A stretch of DNA of 64,000 bases, from the NCBI RefSeq assembly GCF_900115775.1, contig NZ_FOXS01000001.1, positions 310,001 through 374,000 of the forward strand, given 5' to 3'. The translations under genes and the position numbers were made by a program. Below the pieces are notes generated by a model. It saw only the letters and a program-made list of their open reading frames with translations, did not search any database and was not told where the DNA came from. This stretch comes from Hymenobacter arizonensis. Lineage in GTDB: Bacteria > Bacteroidota > Bacteroidia > Cytophagales > Hymenobacteraceae. Shown here piece after piece: positions 34,796 to 43,588 of the stretch (position 1 is its first letter; the number at the start of each line of letters is the position of its first letter).

Positions 34796-35875
34796 ATGAA
34801 AAATCTCTCCCTGGGCCTGCTGGCCGCAGTGGTTTTGGTCAGCTGCCAAAAGACTGAAATTGCCGAAGAGCAAAAGCCGGCCTTCAAGCTCTCCGACACG
34901 ATGGTGAAGCAAATGGAGCTCGATACGGTGCGCCTGCGGCCCGTGCGGAGCGAGCTGATGTTTTCGGGGCAGGTGGTGAGCAACGGCGACCAAACGGCCA
35001 AGGTGTTTCCGCTGGTGGGCGGCGTGGTGGAGAACCTGAAAGTGGAGCTGGGCGACCACGTGACCAAGGGCCAGCTGCTGGCCATTGTGCGCAGCGGCGA
35101 GATTGCCGACGTGCAGAACCAGAGCAGCTCGGCGGGCACCGACTTGGCCATCGCCCAAAAGAACCTGGCCGTGGCCGAAGACCAGTTTGCTGCGGGCCTG
35201 GCATCGGAGCGCGACGTGGTGCTGGCCCGGGAAGAAGCGCGCCGGGCCGCCGGCAACGCTAACAAGAGCCGCAAGCAGCTCGGCATCTACGGCGTGACGG
35301 CGGACGGCCGATACGCCATCAAGGCGCCGATTTCCGGCTTCATCACGGAGAAGAACGTGACCGAGAGCATGCAGTACACCGACTCCAACGTGGACCACTT
35401 TTTCACCATCGCCAACCTCGACCAGGTGTGGGTGATGGCTAACGTGTTTGAGACTGACATTGCCAAGGTGAAAGTGGGCTACGACGCCGAAGTGACCACG
35501 CTGGCCTACCCCGACAAGCACTTCCGCGGCAAAGTCGACAAGGTGTTCAACGTGCTGGACCCCAGCAGCAAGGTGATGAAAGTGCGCGTGCGCCTGGAAA
35601 ACCCCGGCTACCTGCTCAAGCCCGAAATGTACGCCCAGGTGCGCATCGAAAACACCGAGGCCAACCAGATGCTGACCGTGCCGGCCAAGTCCGTGATATT
35701 CGACAAGGACCGCAACTTCGTGCTGGTGTACAAAGACCGGCAGCACGTGGAAACGCGCCCCGTCACCATCCTCAAAACCGTGGGCGACTATAGCTACGTG
35801 AACGAGGGGCTGAAACCAGGCGAGGTAGTTATTGCCAAAGAGCAATTGCTGATTTACGACGAGTTGAATGACTAA
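34796..35875 (+). CDS. RND efflux periplasmic adaptor, lipoprotein (CzcB/CusB-like)
   Basis: 359 residues from the ATG at 34796; this gives a lipoprotein signal (MKNLSLGLLAAVVLVSCQKT) with Cys17. Barrel-sandwich halves are readable (VFPLVGGVVENLKVELGDHV and IKAPISGFITEKNVTESMQY), separated by a helical hairpin, followed by a beta-barrel (VMANVFETDIAKVKVGYDAE) and membrane-proximal domain. It links the RND pump to the TolC channel in the periplasm. No Met-rich or His-rich N-terminal metal site of the CusB kind is seen. Confidence 0.93.
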   Translation: MKNLSLGLLAAVVLVSCQKTEIAEEQKPAFKLSDTMVKQMELDTVRLRPVRSELMFSGQVVSNGDQTAKVFPLVGGVVENLKVELGDHVTKGQLLAIVRSGEIADVQNQSSSAGTDLAIAQKNLAVAEDQFAAGLASERDVVLAREEARRAAGNANKSRKQLGIYGVTADGRYAIKAPISGFITEKNVTESMQYTDSNVDHFFTIANLDQVWVMANVFETDIAKVKVGYDAEVTTLAYPDKHFRGKVDKVFNVLDPSSKVMKVRVRLENPGYLLKPEMYAQVRIENTEANQMLTVPAKSVIFDKDRNFVLVYKDRQHVETRPVTILKTVGDYSYVNEGLKPGEVVIAKEQLLIYDELND

Positions 35876-36026
35876 TTCATTTAACAATTAACATTTATCA
35901 TTTAACATTTTCAAGCAGTCTCAAAGGTTGGGCCAGTCGCGAACTGCTGCGCTCTTGGCTAGTGAAAATCAAATGATAGAGGTTGATTATGAGTTGTTAA
36001 TTGATAAATGCTAATTGTTAAATGAA
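35876..36026. repeat. A/T-rich inverted repeat between adaptor and RND genes
   Basis: Arms 35876-35907 and 35995-36026 pair over 32 bp with two mismatches (core TTCATTTAACAATTA). They fill the 153-nt gap, starting at the adaptor stop codon and ending 2 nt before the RND start codon, so the hairpin would cover the translation start. Much richer in A/T than the genes around it. Confidence 0.75.
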
Positions 36027-36028
36027 TA

Positions 36029-39000
36029 ATGAATAAGCTTATTACCGGCATTGTTGCCTTTTCGCTCAAGAACCGCTTTATCGTCTTTTTCATGACGGCG
36101 CTGCTGGTGGTGGGCGGCGTGTACAGCTACTTGCACACGCCGATTGAGGCGTTTCCGGACGTTACTAACACCCAGATTATCATCGTGAGCCAGTGGCCGG
36201 GCCGCTCGGCCGAGGAGGTGGAGCGGTTTGTGAGCACGCCCATTGAGGTGGCCATGAACTCGGTGCAGAAGAAGAGCAATATGCGCTCTATCAGCATGTT
36301 CGGCTTGTCGGTGCTGAAAATCAACTTCGACGACGACGTGGAGGACTTCTTCGCCCGGCAGCAGGTAAACAACTTGCTGGCCGGCGTGGCCCTGCCGCCC
36401 GACTGCGAAAACCACGTGCAACCGCCTTACGGCCCCACCGGCGAGATTTTCCGTTACACCGTGCAAGGCGCCGGCCGTAACACCAACGAGCTGCTGGCCC
36501 TGCAAGACTGGGTGGTGGAGCGCGCCTTGAAAAGCGTGGAAGGCGTAGCCGATATCGCCGCCTTTGGCGGCACCAAGAAGGTGTATGAAATTACGGTGGA
36601 GCCCGCCCAACTCGAGAAATACGGCCTGACGCCGCTGGAAGTGTTTGAGGCCGTGCGCAAAAGCAACGTGAACGTGGGCGGCGACGTGATTGAGAAAAAC
36701 GGCCAAGCCTACGTGGTGCGCGGTATCGGCCTGCTGAACAACCCCACGGAAATCGGCAACGTCATCGTCGACCACGTGAACGGCACGCCCATTCTGGTGC
36801 GCCACGTGGCCCAGGTGGCCGAGGGCTACCTGCCCCGCGTGGGCCAGGCCGGCCTCAACGAGCAGGACGACGTGGTGGAAGGCATCGTGATTATGCGCAA
36901 GGGCGAAAACCCGGCCGAGGTGCTGGGCCGCGTGAAAGCCAAGATTGCGGAGCTGAACACCAAGGTGTTGCCCGCCGGCGTAAAACTGGTGACGTTCTAC
37001 GACCGCGACGTGCTGATGGACAAGTGCACCACCACCGTGATTCACAACCTCATCGAGGGCATTGTGCTCGTCACGCTGATTGTGTTCCTGTTCATGGCCG
37101 ACTGGCGCACCACGCTCATTGTGGGCTTGGTGGTGCCGCTGGCATTGCTGTTTGCTTTCATCTGCCTGCGGATGAAAGGCATGAGCGCCAACCTATTGAG
37201 CATGGGCGCCATCGATTTCGGCATCATCATCGACGGAGCCGTGGTGATGGTGGAAGGCATCTTCGTGGTGCTTGACCACAAGGCGCACAAGGTGGGCATG
37301 CCGGCCTTCAACAAGCTGGCCAAGATGAGCCTCATCAAGAAAACCGGCGGCGAATTGGGCAAGGCCGTGTTCTTTTCCAAGCTCATTATTCTGACCTGCC
37401 TGCTGCCCATTTTCGCGTTCGAGAAGGTGGAGGGCAAGATGTTCTCGCCGCTGGCCTACACGCTGGGCTTTGCGCTGGTGGGTGCTCTGCTGCTCACGCT
37501 CACGCTGGTGCCGGTGCTGGCCAGCATCTTGCTGAACAAGAACGTGCGGGAAAAGAACAACCCCATTGTCAACTTCTTCGATAACATTGTGGTAAAGGGC
37601 TTTGCCTTCACGCTGGCCAATCGCAAGCTGAGTTTGATTACGGCCTTCACCGTGTTGGGCGTCACGCTGTATTCGTACACCTTCCTGGGCAGCGAGTTTC
37701 TGCCCGAGCTGAACGAGGGCGCCCTGTGGGTGGAAGCCAAACTGCCCATGTCGTCGTCGCTCACGGCCACTACCAAGCAGGTGGGCGAGTTCCGGCGCAT
37801 CCTCGGCTCCTTCCCGGAAGTAAATGGCGTGTTGAGCCAGACCGGCCGCTCGAATGACGGCACCGACCCCTCGGGCATGTTCTACGTGCAGTGCCAGGTA
37901 AACCTGAAGCCGCAGGAAGAATGGAAGCGCAAAATCACGAAAGAGCAGCTGATTGACGAAATGGACGCCAAACTGCGTCAGTACCCGGGCGTGATTTATA
38001 ACTACTCGCAGCCCATCATCGACAACGTGGCCGAGGCCGTGGCGGGCATCAACGCCTCGCTGGCCGTGAAGATTTTCGGCAACGACCTCAAGCAGATTAA
38101 CGCCAAGGCCGACTCGGTGGCTGCCATCCTGAACACCGTGCGCGGCGTGAAAGACCTGGGCATTCTGCGCAACCTGGGCCAGCCCGAAATGAGCGTGATG
38201 CTCGACCAGAACCGCATGGCCACCTACGGCGTGGCCGCCGCCGACGCCCAGGCCGTGGTGGAAATGGCCATTGGCGGCAAGGCTGCCAGCCAGCTCTTCG
38301 AAGGCGACCGCAAGTTTGACATTCGCATTCGCTACCCCAAAGCTTACCGCAGCAGCGAAGACGAAATAGGGGAGCTGCGCGTGCCCACCCTCCGCGGTAC
38401 CAAAGTTGCTCTGAAGGAAATAGCCGACATCCGCACCATGAACGGCCCGGCCTCGGTGTACCACGATGGCGGCCTGCGCTTCATCGCCGTGAAGTTCTCT
38501 ATCCGCGACCGCGACATGGGTTCCACCATCGCCGAAGCCCAGGAGAAAGTCGAGAAGCAGATTCACTTGCCCAAGGGCTACAGTATTACCTGGGCCGGCG
38601 AATTTGAGAACCAGGTGCGGGCCACCAAGCGCCTCACCCAGATGGTGCCGGTGGCGCTGGTCATCATCTTCATGCTGCTGTTTATGACTTTCGGCAACGG
38701 CAAAGACGCGGGCTTGGTGCTTATCAACGTGCCCTTCGCCCTCATTGGTGGTATTGTAGCGCTCCACCTCACGGGCGTCAACTTCAGCATCTCGGCGGGT
38801 ATCGGCTTCATTGCATTGTTCGGCATTTGTATTCAGAACGGGGTAATTCTCATCACGGTATTTAAGCAGAACCTGCGCCGAAAACTGCCACTGAATCAAG
38901 CACTGAGCGAAGGCGTGGCCTCCCGCGTGCGCCCCGTGGTGATGACGGCCCTCATGGCCATGATAGGCTTGTTTCCGGCCGCGCTCAGCACGGGCATCGG

Positions 39001-39172
39001 CTCCGAAACCCAGAAGCCGCTGGCCATTGTGGTGATTGGCGGGCTGGTGTCGGCCACGGTGCTCACGCTGCTCATCTTCCCGCTCATTTTTGCCTTCTTC
39101 TACCGCGAAATGCATCAGGACGGCCCCACGCCCGAAATGCAAGAGCAACAGCCGGTGCTGGTGGGCGCGTAA
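36029..39172 (+). CDS. CzcA/CusA-family heavy-metal efflux RND transporter
   Basis: 1047 residues, typical for the HME-RND class: N-terminal helix (LKNRFIVFFMTALLVVGGVY), PDVTNTQIIIVSQWPGRSAE, VERFVSTPIEVAMNSVQ, two large periplasmic domains and twelve membrane helices. In TM4 the sequence DFGIIIDGAVVMVE holds Asp396, Asp402 and Glu409, the triad of CzcA-type (divalent Zn/Co/Cd) pumps; CusA-type Cu/Ag pumps have a different pattern. So divalent cations are the better guess. Driven by the proton gradient from the inner membrane. A decayed copy of its last ~190 nt lies at 43338-43529. Confidence 0.95.
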   Translation: MNKLITGIVAFSLKNRFIVFFMTALLVVGGVYSYLHTPIEAFPDVTNTQIIIVSQWPGRSAEEVERFVSTPIEVAMNSVQKKSNMRSISMFGLSVLKINFDDDVEDFFARQQVNNLLAGVALPPDCENHVQPPYGPTGEIFRYTVQGAGRNTNELLALQDWVVERALKSVEGVADIAAFGGTKKVYEITVEPAQLEKYGLTPLEVFEAVRKSNVNVGGDVIEKNGQAYVVRGIGLLNNPTEIGNVIVDHVNGTPILVRHVAQVAEGYLPRVGQAGLNEQDDVVEGIVIMRKGENPAEVLGRVKAKIAELNTKVLPAGVKLVTFYDRDVLMDKCTTTVIHNLIEGIVLVTLIVFLFMADWRTTLIVGLVVPLALLFAFICLRMKGMSANLLSMGAIDFGIIIDGAVVMVEGIFVVLDHKAHKVGMPAFNKLAKMSLIKKTGGELGKAVFFSKLIILTCLLPIFAFEKVEGKMFSPLAYTLGFALVGALLLTLTLVPVLASILLNKNVREKNNPIVNFFDNIVVKGFAFTLANRKLSLITAFTVLGVTLYSYTFLGSEFLPELNEGALWVEAKLPMSSSLTATTKQVGEFRRILGSFPEVNGVLSQTGRSNDGTDPSGMFYVQCQVNLKPQEEWKRKITKEQLIDEMDAKLRQYPGVIYNYSQPIIDNVAEAVAGINASLAVKIFGNDLKQINAKADSVAAILNTVRGVKDLGILRNLGQPEMSVMLDQNRMATYGVAAADAQAVVEMAIGGKAASQLFEGDRKFDIRIRYPKAYRSSEDEIGELRVPTLRGTKVALKEIADIRTMNGPASVYHDGGLRFIAVKFSIRDRDMGSTIAEAQEKVEKQIHLPKGYSITWAGEFENQVRATKRLTQMVPVALVIIFMLLFMTFGNGKDAGLVLINVPFALIGGIVALHLTGVNFSISAGIGFIALFGICIQNGVILITVFKQNLRRKLPLNQALSEGVASRVRPVVMTALMAMIGLFPAALSTGIGSETQKPLAIVVIGGLVSATVLTLLIFPLIFAFFYREMHQDGPTPEMQEQQPVLVGA

Positions 39173-39227
39173 TTCTTTGCTTAGCAGCTAATGGAGTTAT
39201 GAATTAGGTCATACTCAGGATAACAAA

Positions 39228-39261
39228 CAAAGAGGCGCTGACTTGCTGCAGCGCCTCTTTG
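39228..39261 (+). terminator. Hairpin terminator after the RND gene
   Basis: Perfect 13-bp stem (39228-39240 with 39249-39261, CAAAGAGGCGCTG) and 8-nt loop, 55 nt behind the RND stop codon. No long T-run follows. Confidence 0.7.
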
Positions 39262-39351
39262 CAAATTCCTTCATGCAAAAATTTAAATTCATAAATACGA
39301 ACCGTACTTTTAGGCTCTATATCTACTTCTACCAGTTAATAGACTTCTTTC

Positions 39352-42300
39352 GTGAGCAGACTGTTTCAATTTAAATGGTCTGCGCAGGAGCGTAGAGCAC
39401 GAGCTTGGCAATTCTTATCGTGGGCTATTATTGCGCTGGCGTTGGTTCCAAAGCAGGACGCCGGGGCACAGGGTATTCCAGCATCTGCCCGAATGGAACT
39501 GATGGCGGAGGTACAGACGGCCCCAGCCTTTATTAAGCTAAAATGGAAGCCTGACCCTTTGGCTAGCAGTTACGACGTACGCCGTTGGAACAAAGGCGCA
39601 TCCTTTTTTAACAGTAGTTCCGTAGCACTGGCCAGCTTGACGAACGTCGGCGGCACTCTACAGGAATACACCGATACTACCGCGCTGGTGGGTGGAGCTT
39701 ACGAGTACCGCGTGAGCAAATACAGTAGCCATGGCAGTGCCGAAGGTTTCATGTTAGCCGGCATTAACGTGGCGGCCCAGGAGCGCCGGGGCACCCTGGT
39801 GCTGCTGGTCGACAATACCCATGCCGCCTACCTGGCGCCGGATTTGGAACAGCTGCAGGCCGACCTGGTGGGCGATGGCTGGCTGGTAGTGCGTCACGAT
39901 GTGGCTCCTACGCTCACCCCGCCGCAGGTAAGAGCCCTGATTCAGGCCGACTACCAGGCCGACCCGCTGCAGGTGCAAGCCGTATTCATACTGGGCCACG
40001 TAGCGGTGCCCTATTCCGGGGCCCTCAACCCCGATGCCCACTCCGACCACTACGGGGCCTGGCCGGCGGACGTGTACTACGGCGACATGACCAGCACCTG
40101 GACCGATGCGCATGTAAATACGGTCAGTGCCAGCCGGCCCGAAAACCGCAACGTGCCCGGCGATGGCAAATTTGACCATTCTATCCTGCCCCGCGCGCCT
40201 CAGCTGATGGTGGGCCGGGTAGACCTGAGCCGTCTGCCGGCTTTCGCCCTGCCCGAGCGGGAACTGCTGCGGCGCTACCTGCGGAAAGACCACCAGTTCC
40301 GGCACAAACAGTGGAACGTGGCCCAGCGGGGGTTGGTGGACGACCAATTCGGCCTTTCGACAGGGGAGGATTTCGCCAACAACGGCTGGCGCAACTTTGC
40401 GCCGATGTTTGGCATTGGCCCCAATGACGTGGTGGCTGCGCATTATTTCAGCAGTACGCGCACGGACAGTTACCTGTGGTCGTATGCGTGTGGGCCGTCG
40501 GGCTACACCAGCATGGGAGGAGTGGGTAGCACGGCAGACTTCGCCAGCGGGCCCGTGCAGAGCGTGTTCAATATGCTGTTTGGCAGCTATTTCGGTGATT
40601 GGGACAACCCCGATAATTTTATGCGGGCCGCGCTAGCCGCCGAGGGCTATACCCTGGCCAGCTGCTGGGCCGGCCGCCCAGACTGGGCTTTTCACTTTAT
40701 GGGCCTGGGCGAAACCCTGGGCTACTGCACCCGCCGGAGCCAGCCCACCAACGACTTTGCCAGTGGCTTTGGGCAAAACGGCATCCACACTGCCCTGATG
40801 GGCGACCCTACCCTGCGGCTGCACCCGCTGGCCCCGGCCGGTAACCTTACCGCCAGTGCGGCCAGCGGTGCGGCCATGCTGAGCTGGACCGGCAGCGCCG
40901 ATGCCAGCGAAGGGTACTACGTGTACCGGGCGCGCACCCCCGCCGGCCCGTTTTTTCGGATTTCGGCCCAGGCCGTAGCCTCCGGTACTACCACCTTCAC
41001 CGACCCGGCCCCGCTCAACGGAATGTCCTGCTACATGGTGCGGGCTGTGAAGCTGCTGACCACCCCTTCGGGTTCCTACTACAACCTGAGCCAGGGCACT
41101 ACTGCTACTTTCTCCCCGCCCACGCCGCCCGCCTCTGGCGGAACCTGGCTGGGCACCCTCAGCACCAACTGGAATACTCCTGGCAACTGGAGCAGCGGCG
41201 TGGTTCCCATGGCCACCGCCACGGTAATCGTGCCGGCCGGTACGCCGTTTGCGCCCACTCTGAGTGGGAAGGCAGCCGTGGAGCAGCTCACGCTTGCGCC
41301 CCAAGCCCGCCTGACCATAGCGGCCGGGGGCAGCCTCCGGGTGAGCCTGCAACCCGTGGTGCAGCCGGCACCGGCGGCGGCGCCCGCCACGGCCCTTGTG
41401 CTGGCGGCCGGCACCGCCACTGTGCCCGGGGGGCGGCTAACGGTGCTCGACCACAGCTCGGCGCTGAATGCCGGCTTGCTGCTCGATGCCGGCACGGCGC
41501 TGACAGTGGGCAACGGAGCCGAGCTCCACCTGCTGGGCAGCTTACGGGCCGGTGCCGCGACCCTGAGTTTTGCCGGGCGGGGTGGGCTTGTGTTCGACCG
41601 CGACTCCACGGTGTACCCACCGCTGGGCCGGCACATTATTACCGGGGCCAGCGCTGTGGCGGTGGGCATTCTGCGGTTGAGCGACTCGCGTGAAACGCTT
41701 GCCCTGAACTGCCCGGTGCAGATTTTGAGCCAAATAGAGAATTACGGGCTGATTCAAACCAATGCCCAGCTTACCCTGCGCTCTACGCTGGGCCAGCAGG
41801 CCATCCTGACCCCCGTGGTTCCTGGTCCGGGCCGGGTGCGCACCCTCGGGCGCTATACTGGCAACGTCACGGTGCAGGTGTACGTGGATGGCAGCCGCAA
41901 TCCCGGCCTGGGCTACCGCCACCTGACCCCGCCGGTAACGGGCAGTCTGGCTACTATCGGCCGGATGGCTACCAGCACGTTTACCCCGGTCGTTAACATT
42001 AACTACAATACGATTGGGCCCAGCGTAACGCCTTTTCCTACGGTGTTCACCTACGCTCAGGAATCTGTAGGCCGGGTGCCGTGGGCAGCTCCCGGGTTCG
42101 ACAATGGCTGGCGCTCACCATTCGCACTGACCAACTTTGCGCGGCCAGGCCGGGGCCTGACGGTAAATATGCTGGGCAACAATACCCTTAGTTTTACCGG
42201 AGTGGCGCAGAACGGCCCACTTATAATTCACAGCTTCGACCGTGACAGTACGGAAAGCTCCGGCTGGCAATTTTTGGGCAATCCCTACGCGGCTCCGCTC

Positions 42301-43293
42301 GATTGGGACGTGCTGGCTGCAGATACCACCAATTTCGTGGGAGTGAATCCAGCCTTGTACGTTTTCACGAGCAGCGGGCAGTACACGGGTACGTACGCCA
42401 GCTACCTGCCGGGCACCGATGGCAACCCCGGCATTAGCATCAATGGTGGCGGACCCATTGTGCCGGTAGGTCAGGGCTTTTTCGTGCGTGCCCGTGAGCC
42501 CGACAACCCGGGCAGCATTGGCTTTAGCCTCGACCAACTGCTGACTTCACCCATGGCGCCTACCGTGCAACGGGCCCAGCCCGACACCCGCCCCCGGCTT
42601 ACCCTGGCCCTGCGCGATGCCAGCGGCAGCCAGGCCCACGAAACGGCCATCTATTTTCAGGCCGGAGCCACTGCGGGCCCCGATGCTGCTTACGATGCTA
42701 CCGCCTTGCCCAGCGGTGGCCAGCTGCTGAGCCTGACTTCTTCAGGCGCTGGTTCTACTTATGGCATCAATGGCTTGCCCGCACTAACGGGAGCCGATGT
42801 CGTGGTGCCCCTACGCCTCCGGGCGGCGGCCGCGGGCACGTACCAGCTGCGGACCGAAACCCTAGCCGACCTACCTGCCGGTTATCACGCCTACCTGCAC
42901 GACACGGCAACGGGACGATACACGGATTTAGCAGCCGCGCCAGTCACGACCATTGTGCTAGCCGCCAACACGCTCGTAAGCCGCTATGCGGTGAACTTCA
43001 CTAGGCAAGGCGTGGTGCTGGCAACGGCTCCAGCGGCCTTGTCGGAGCTTGTGAGCCTGTATCCGAACCCGGCCCACGACCGGGCTACCTTGCTGCTACC
43101 CCCGGCCTTGCGCAGCGCAGCTACTGGTGGAATAAAAGTTATGAACGCATTGGGCCAGATGTTGCCGGCCAGCAGATGCACTCCAAGCAGTGAAGGATTT
43201 GAAATCGAGCTGGCTGGGCTAGCGCCCGGCATCTACATCGTGCAGATTCCAACAGCCGCCGGGCCCTTAAGCCGCCGCCTCGTGGTAAAATAG
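39352..43293 (+). CDS. Large type IX secreted protein with gingipain-like (C25) domain
   Basis: 1313 residues from a GTG at 39352; a signal peptide follows (AIIALALVPKQDAGAQG). Order: Fn3-like domain (about 45-140), a C25 peptidase-like domain (about 145-490: GTLVLLVDNTHAAYL, AVFILGHVAVPYSG, LMVGRVDLSRLPAF, ending in HTALMGDPTLRL), a second Fn3-like domain, a long Thr/Ala/Gly-rich beta region (GTWLGTLSTNWNTPGNWSSG type), and a type IX sorting domain at about 1235-1313 (LYPNPAHDRATLLLP ... LAPGIYIVQIP). The C25 nucleophile could be Cys438 (ASCWAG), but the expected Gly-His-Gly is not seen where SYACGPSGYTS stands (Cys380). Secreted to the surface; protease activity uncertain. Confidence 0.85.
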   Translation: MSRLFQFKWSAQERRARAWQFLSWAIIALALVPKQDAGAQGIPASARMELMAEVQTAPAFIKLKWKPDPLASSYDVRRWNKGASFFNSSSVALASLTNVGGTLQEYTDTTALVGGAYEYRVSKYSSHGSAEGFMLAGINVAAQERRGTLVLLVDNTHAAYLAPDLEQLQADLVGDGWLVVRHDVAPTLTPPQVRALIQADYQADPLQVQAVFILGHVAVPYSGALNPDAHSDHYGAWPADVYYGDMTSTWTDAHVNTVSASRPENRNVPGDGKFDHSILPRAPQLMVGRVDLSRLPAFALPERELLRRYLRKDHQFRHKQWNVAQRGLVDDQFGLSTGEDFANNGWRNFAPMFGIGPNDVVAAHYFSSTRTDSYLWSYACGPSGYTSMGGVGSTADFASGPVQSVFNMLFGSYFGDWDNPDNFMRAALAAEGYTLASCWAGRPDWAFHFMGLGETLGYCTRRSQPTNDFASGFGQNGIHTALMGDPTLRLHPLAPAGNLTASAASGAAMLSWTGSADASEGYYVYRARTPAGPFFRISAQAVASGTTTFTDPAPLNGMSCYMVRAVKLLTTPSGSYYNLSQGTTATFSPPTPPASGGTWLGTLSTNWNTPGNWSSGVVPMATATVIVPAGTPFAPTLSGKAAVEQLTLAPQARLTIAAGGSLRVSLQPVVQPAPAAAPATALVLAAGTATVPGGRLTVLDHSSALNAGLLLDAGTALTVGNGAELHLLGSLRAGAATLSFAGRGGLVFDRDSTVYPPLGRHIITGASAVAVGILRLSDSRETLALNCPVQILSQIENYGLIQTNAQLTLRSTLGQQAILTPVVPGPGRVRTLGRYTGNVTVQVYVDGSRNPGLGYRHLTPPVTGSLATIGRMATSTFTPVVNINYNTIGPSVTPFPTVFTYAQESVGRVPWAAPGFDNGWRSPFALTNFARPGRGLTVNMLGNNTLSFTGVAQNGPLIIHSFDRDSTESSGWQFLGNPYAAPLDWDVLAADTTNFVGVNPALYVFTSSGQYTGTYASYLPGTDGNPGISINGGGPIVPVGQGFFVRAREPDNPGSIGFSLDQLLTSPMAPTVQRAQPDTRPRLTLALRDASGSQAHETAIYFQAGATAGPDAAYDATALPSGGQLLSLTSSGAGSTYGINGLPALTGADVVVPLRLRAAAAGTYQLRTETLADLPAGYHAYLHDTATGRYTDLAAAPVTTIVLAANTLVSRYAVNFTRQGVVLATAPAALSELVSLYPNPAHDRATLLLPPALRSAATGGIKVMNALGQMLPASRCTPSSEGFEIELAGLAPGIYIVQIPTAAGPLSRRLVVK

Positions 43294-43337
43294 GGGAGTT
43301 GGTGCGGCCCTCACGGTTAGGACCGGCTTGGTTACAG

Positions 43338-43529
43338 CGGCATTCAATACGGGCACCGGCTCCTAAACCCAGAAACCTTTGGCTGGTATAATTATTGGCG
43401 GGCTGGTACCCGCCACTGTGCTTGCGCTGCTCATCTTCCTGCTCATCTTGGCTTTTTTACCGCGAAATGCACCAGGATGGCCCCACGCCTGAAAAGCGCG
43501 AGCCGCATGTGGTGCTGGTGGGCGCATAG
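43338..43529 (+). pseudogene. Decayed 3' end of a CzcA/CusA-type RND gene
   Basis: The stretch is plainly homologous to 38980-39172, the end of the intact RND gene: ACGGGCACCGGCTCC, ATTGGCGGGCTGGT, CTGCTCATCTTCC, ACCGCGAAATGCACCAGGAT and GTGCTGGTGGGCGCATAG all align in order. The frame is broken by TAA at 43364-43366 (GAA in the intact gene) and by a one-base deletion near 43456. No upstream part remains. It ends 59 nt before arsM. Confidence 0.85.
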
Positions 43530-43588
43530 CGAGGGACCAAACATCGGCTGGTAAGCCCTGTTACTTTCGGCTTCTATTTCCCTCGCTT

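Noticed and set aside
37193..39148. 651-codon open frame on the minus strand opposite the RND pump gene
   Set aside because: It is a shadow of the plus-strand gene: His/Gln/Ala/Gly-rich without domain signs, caused by GC-rich codon use. Similar long antisense frames at 1750-2727, 7302-8372 and 34781-35887 were rejected for the same reason.
39173..43340. Transposon carrying the C25-like gene between the two RND gene ends
   Set aside because: No transposase, terminal inverted repeats or target duplication were seen. The flanking RND similarity is diverged and only at the 3' end, so ordinary insertion or deletion is as likely.
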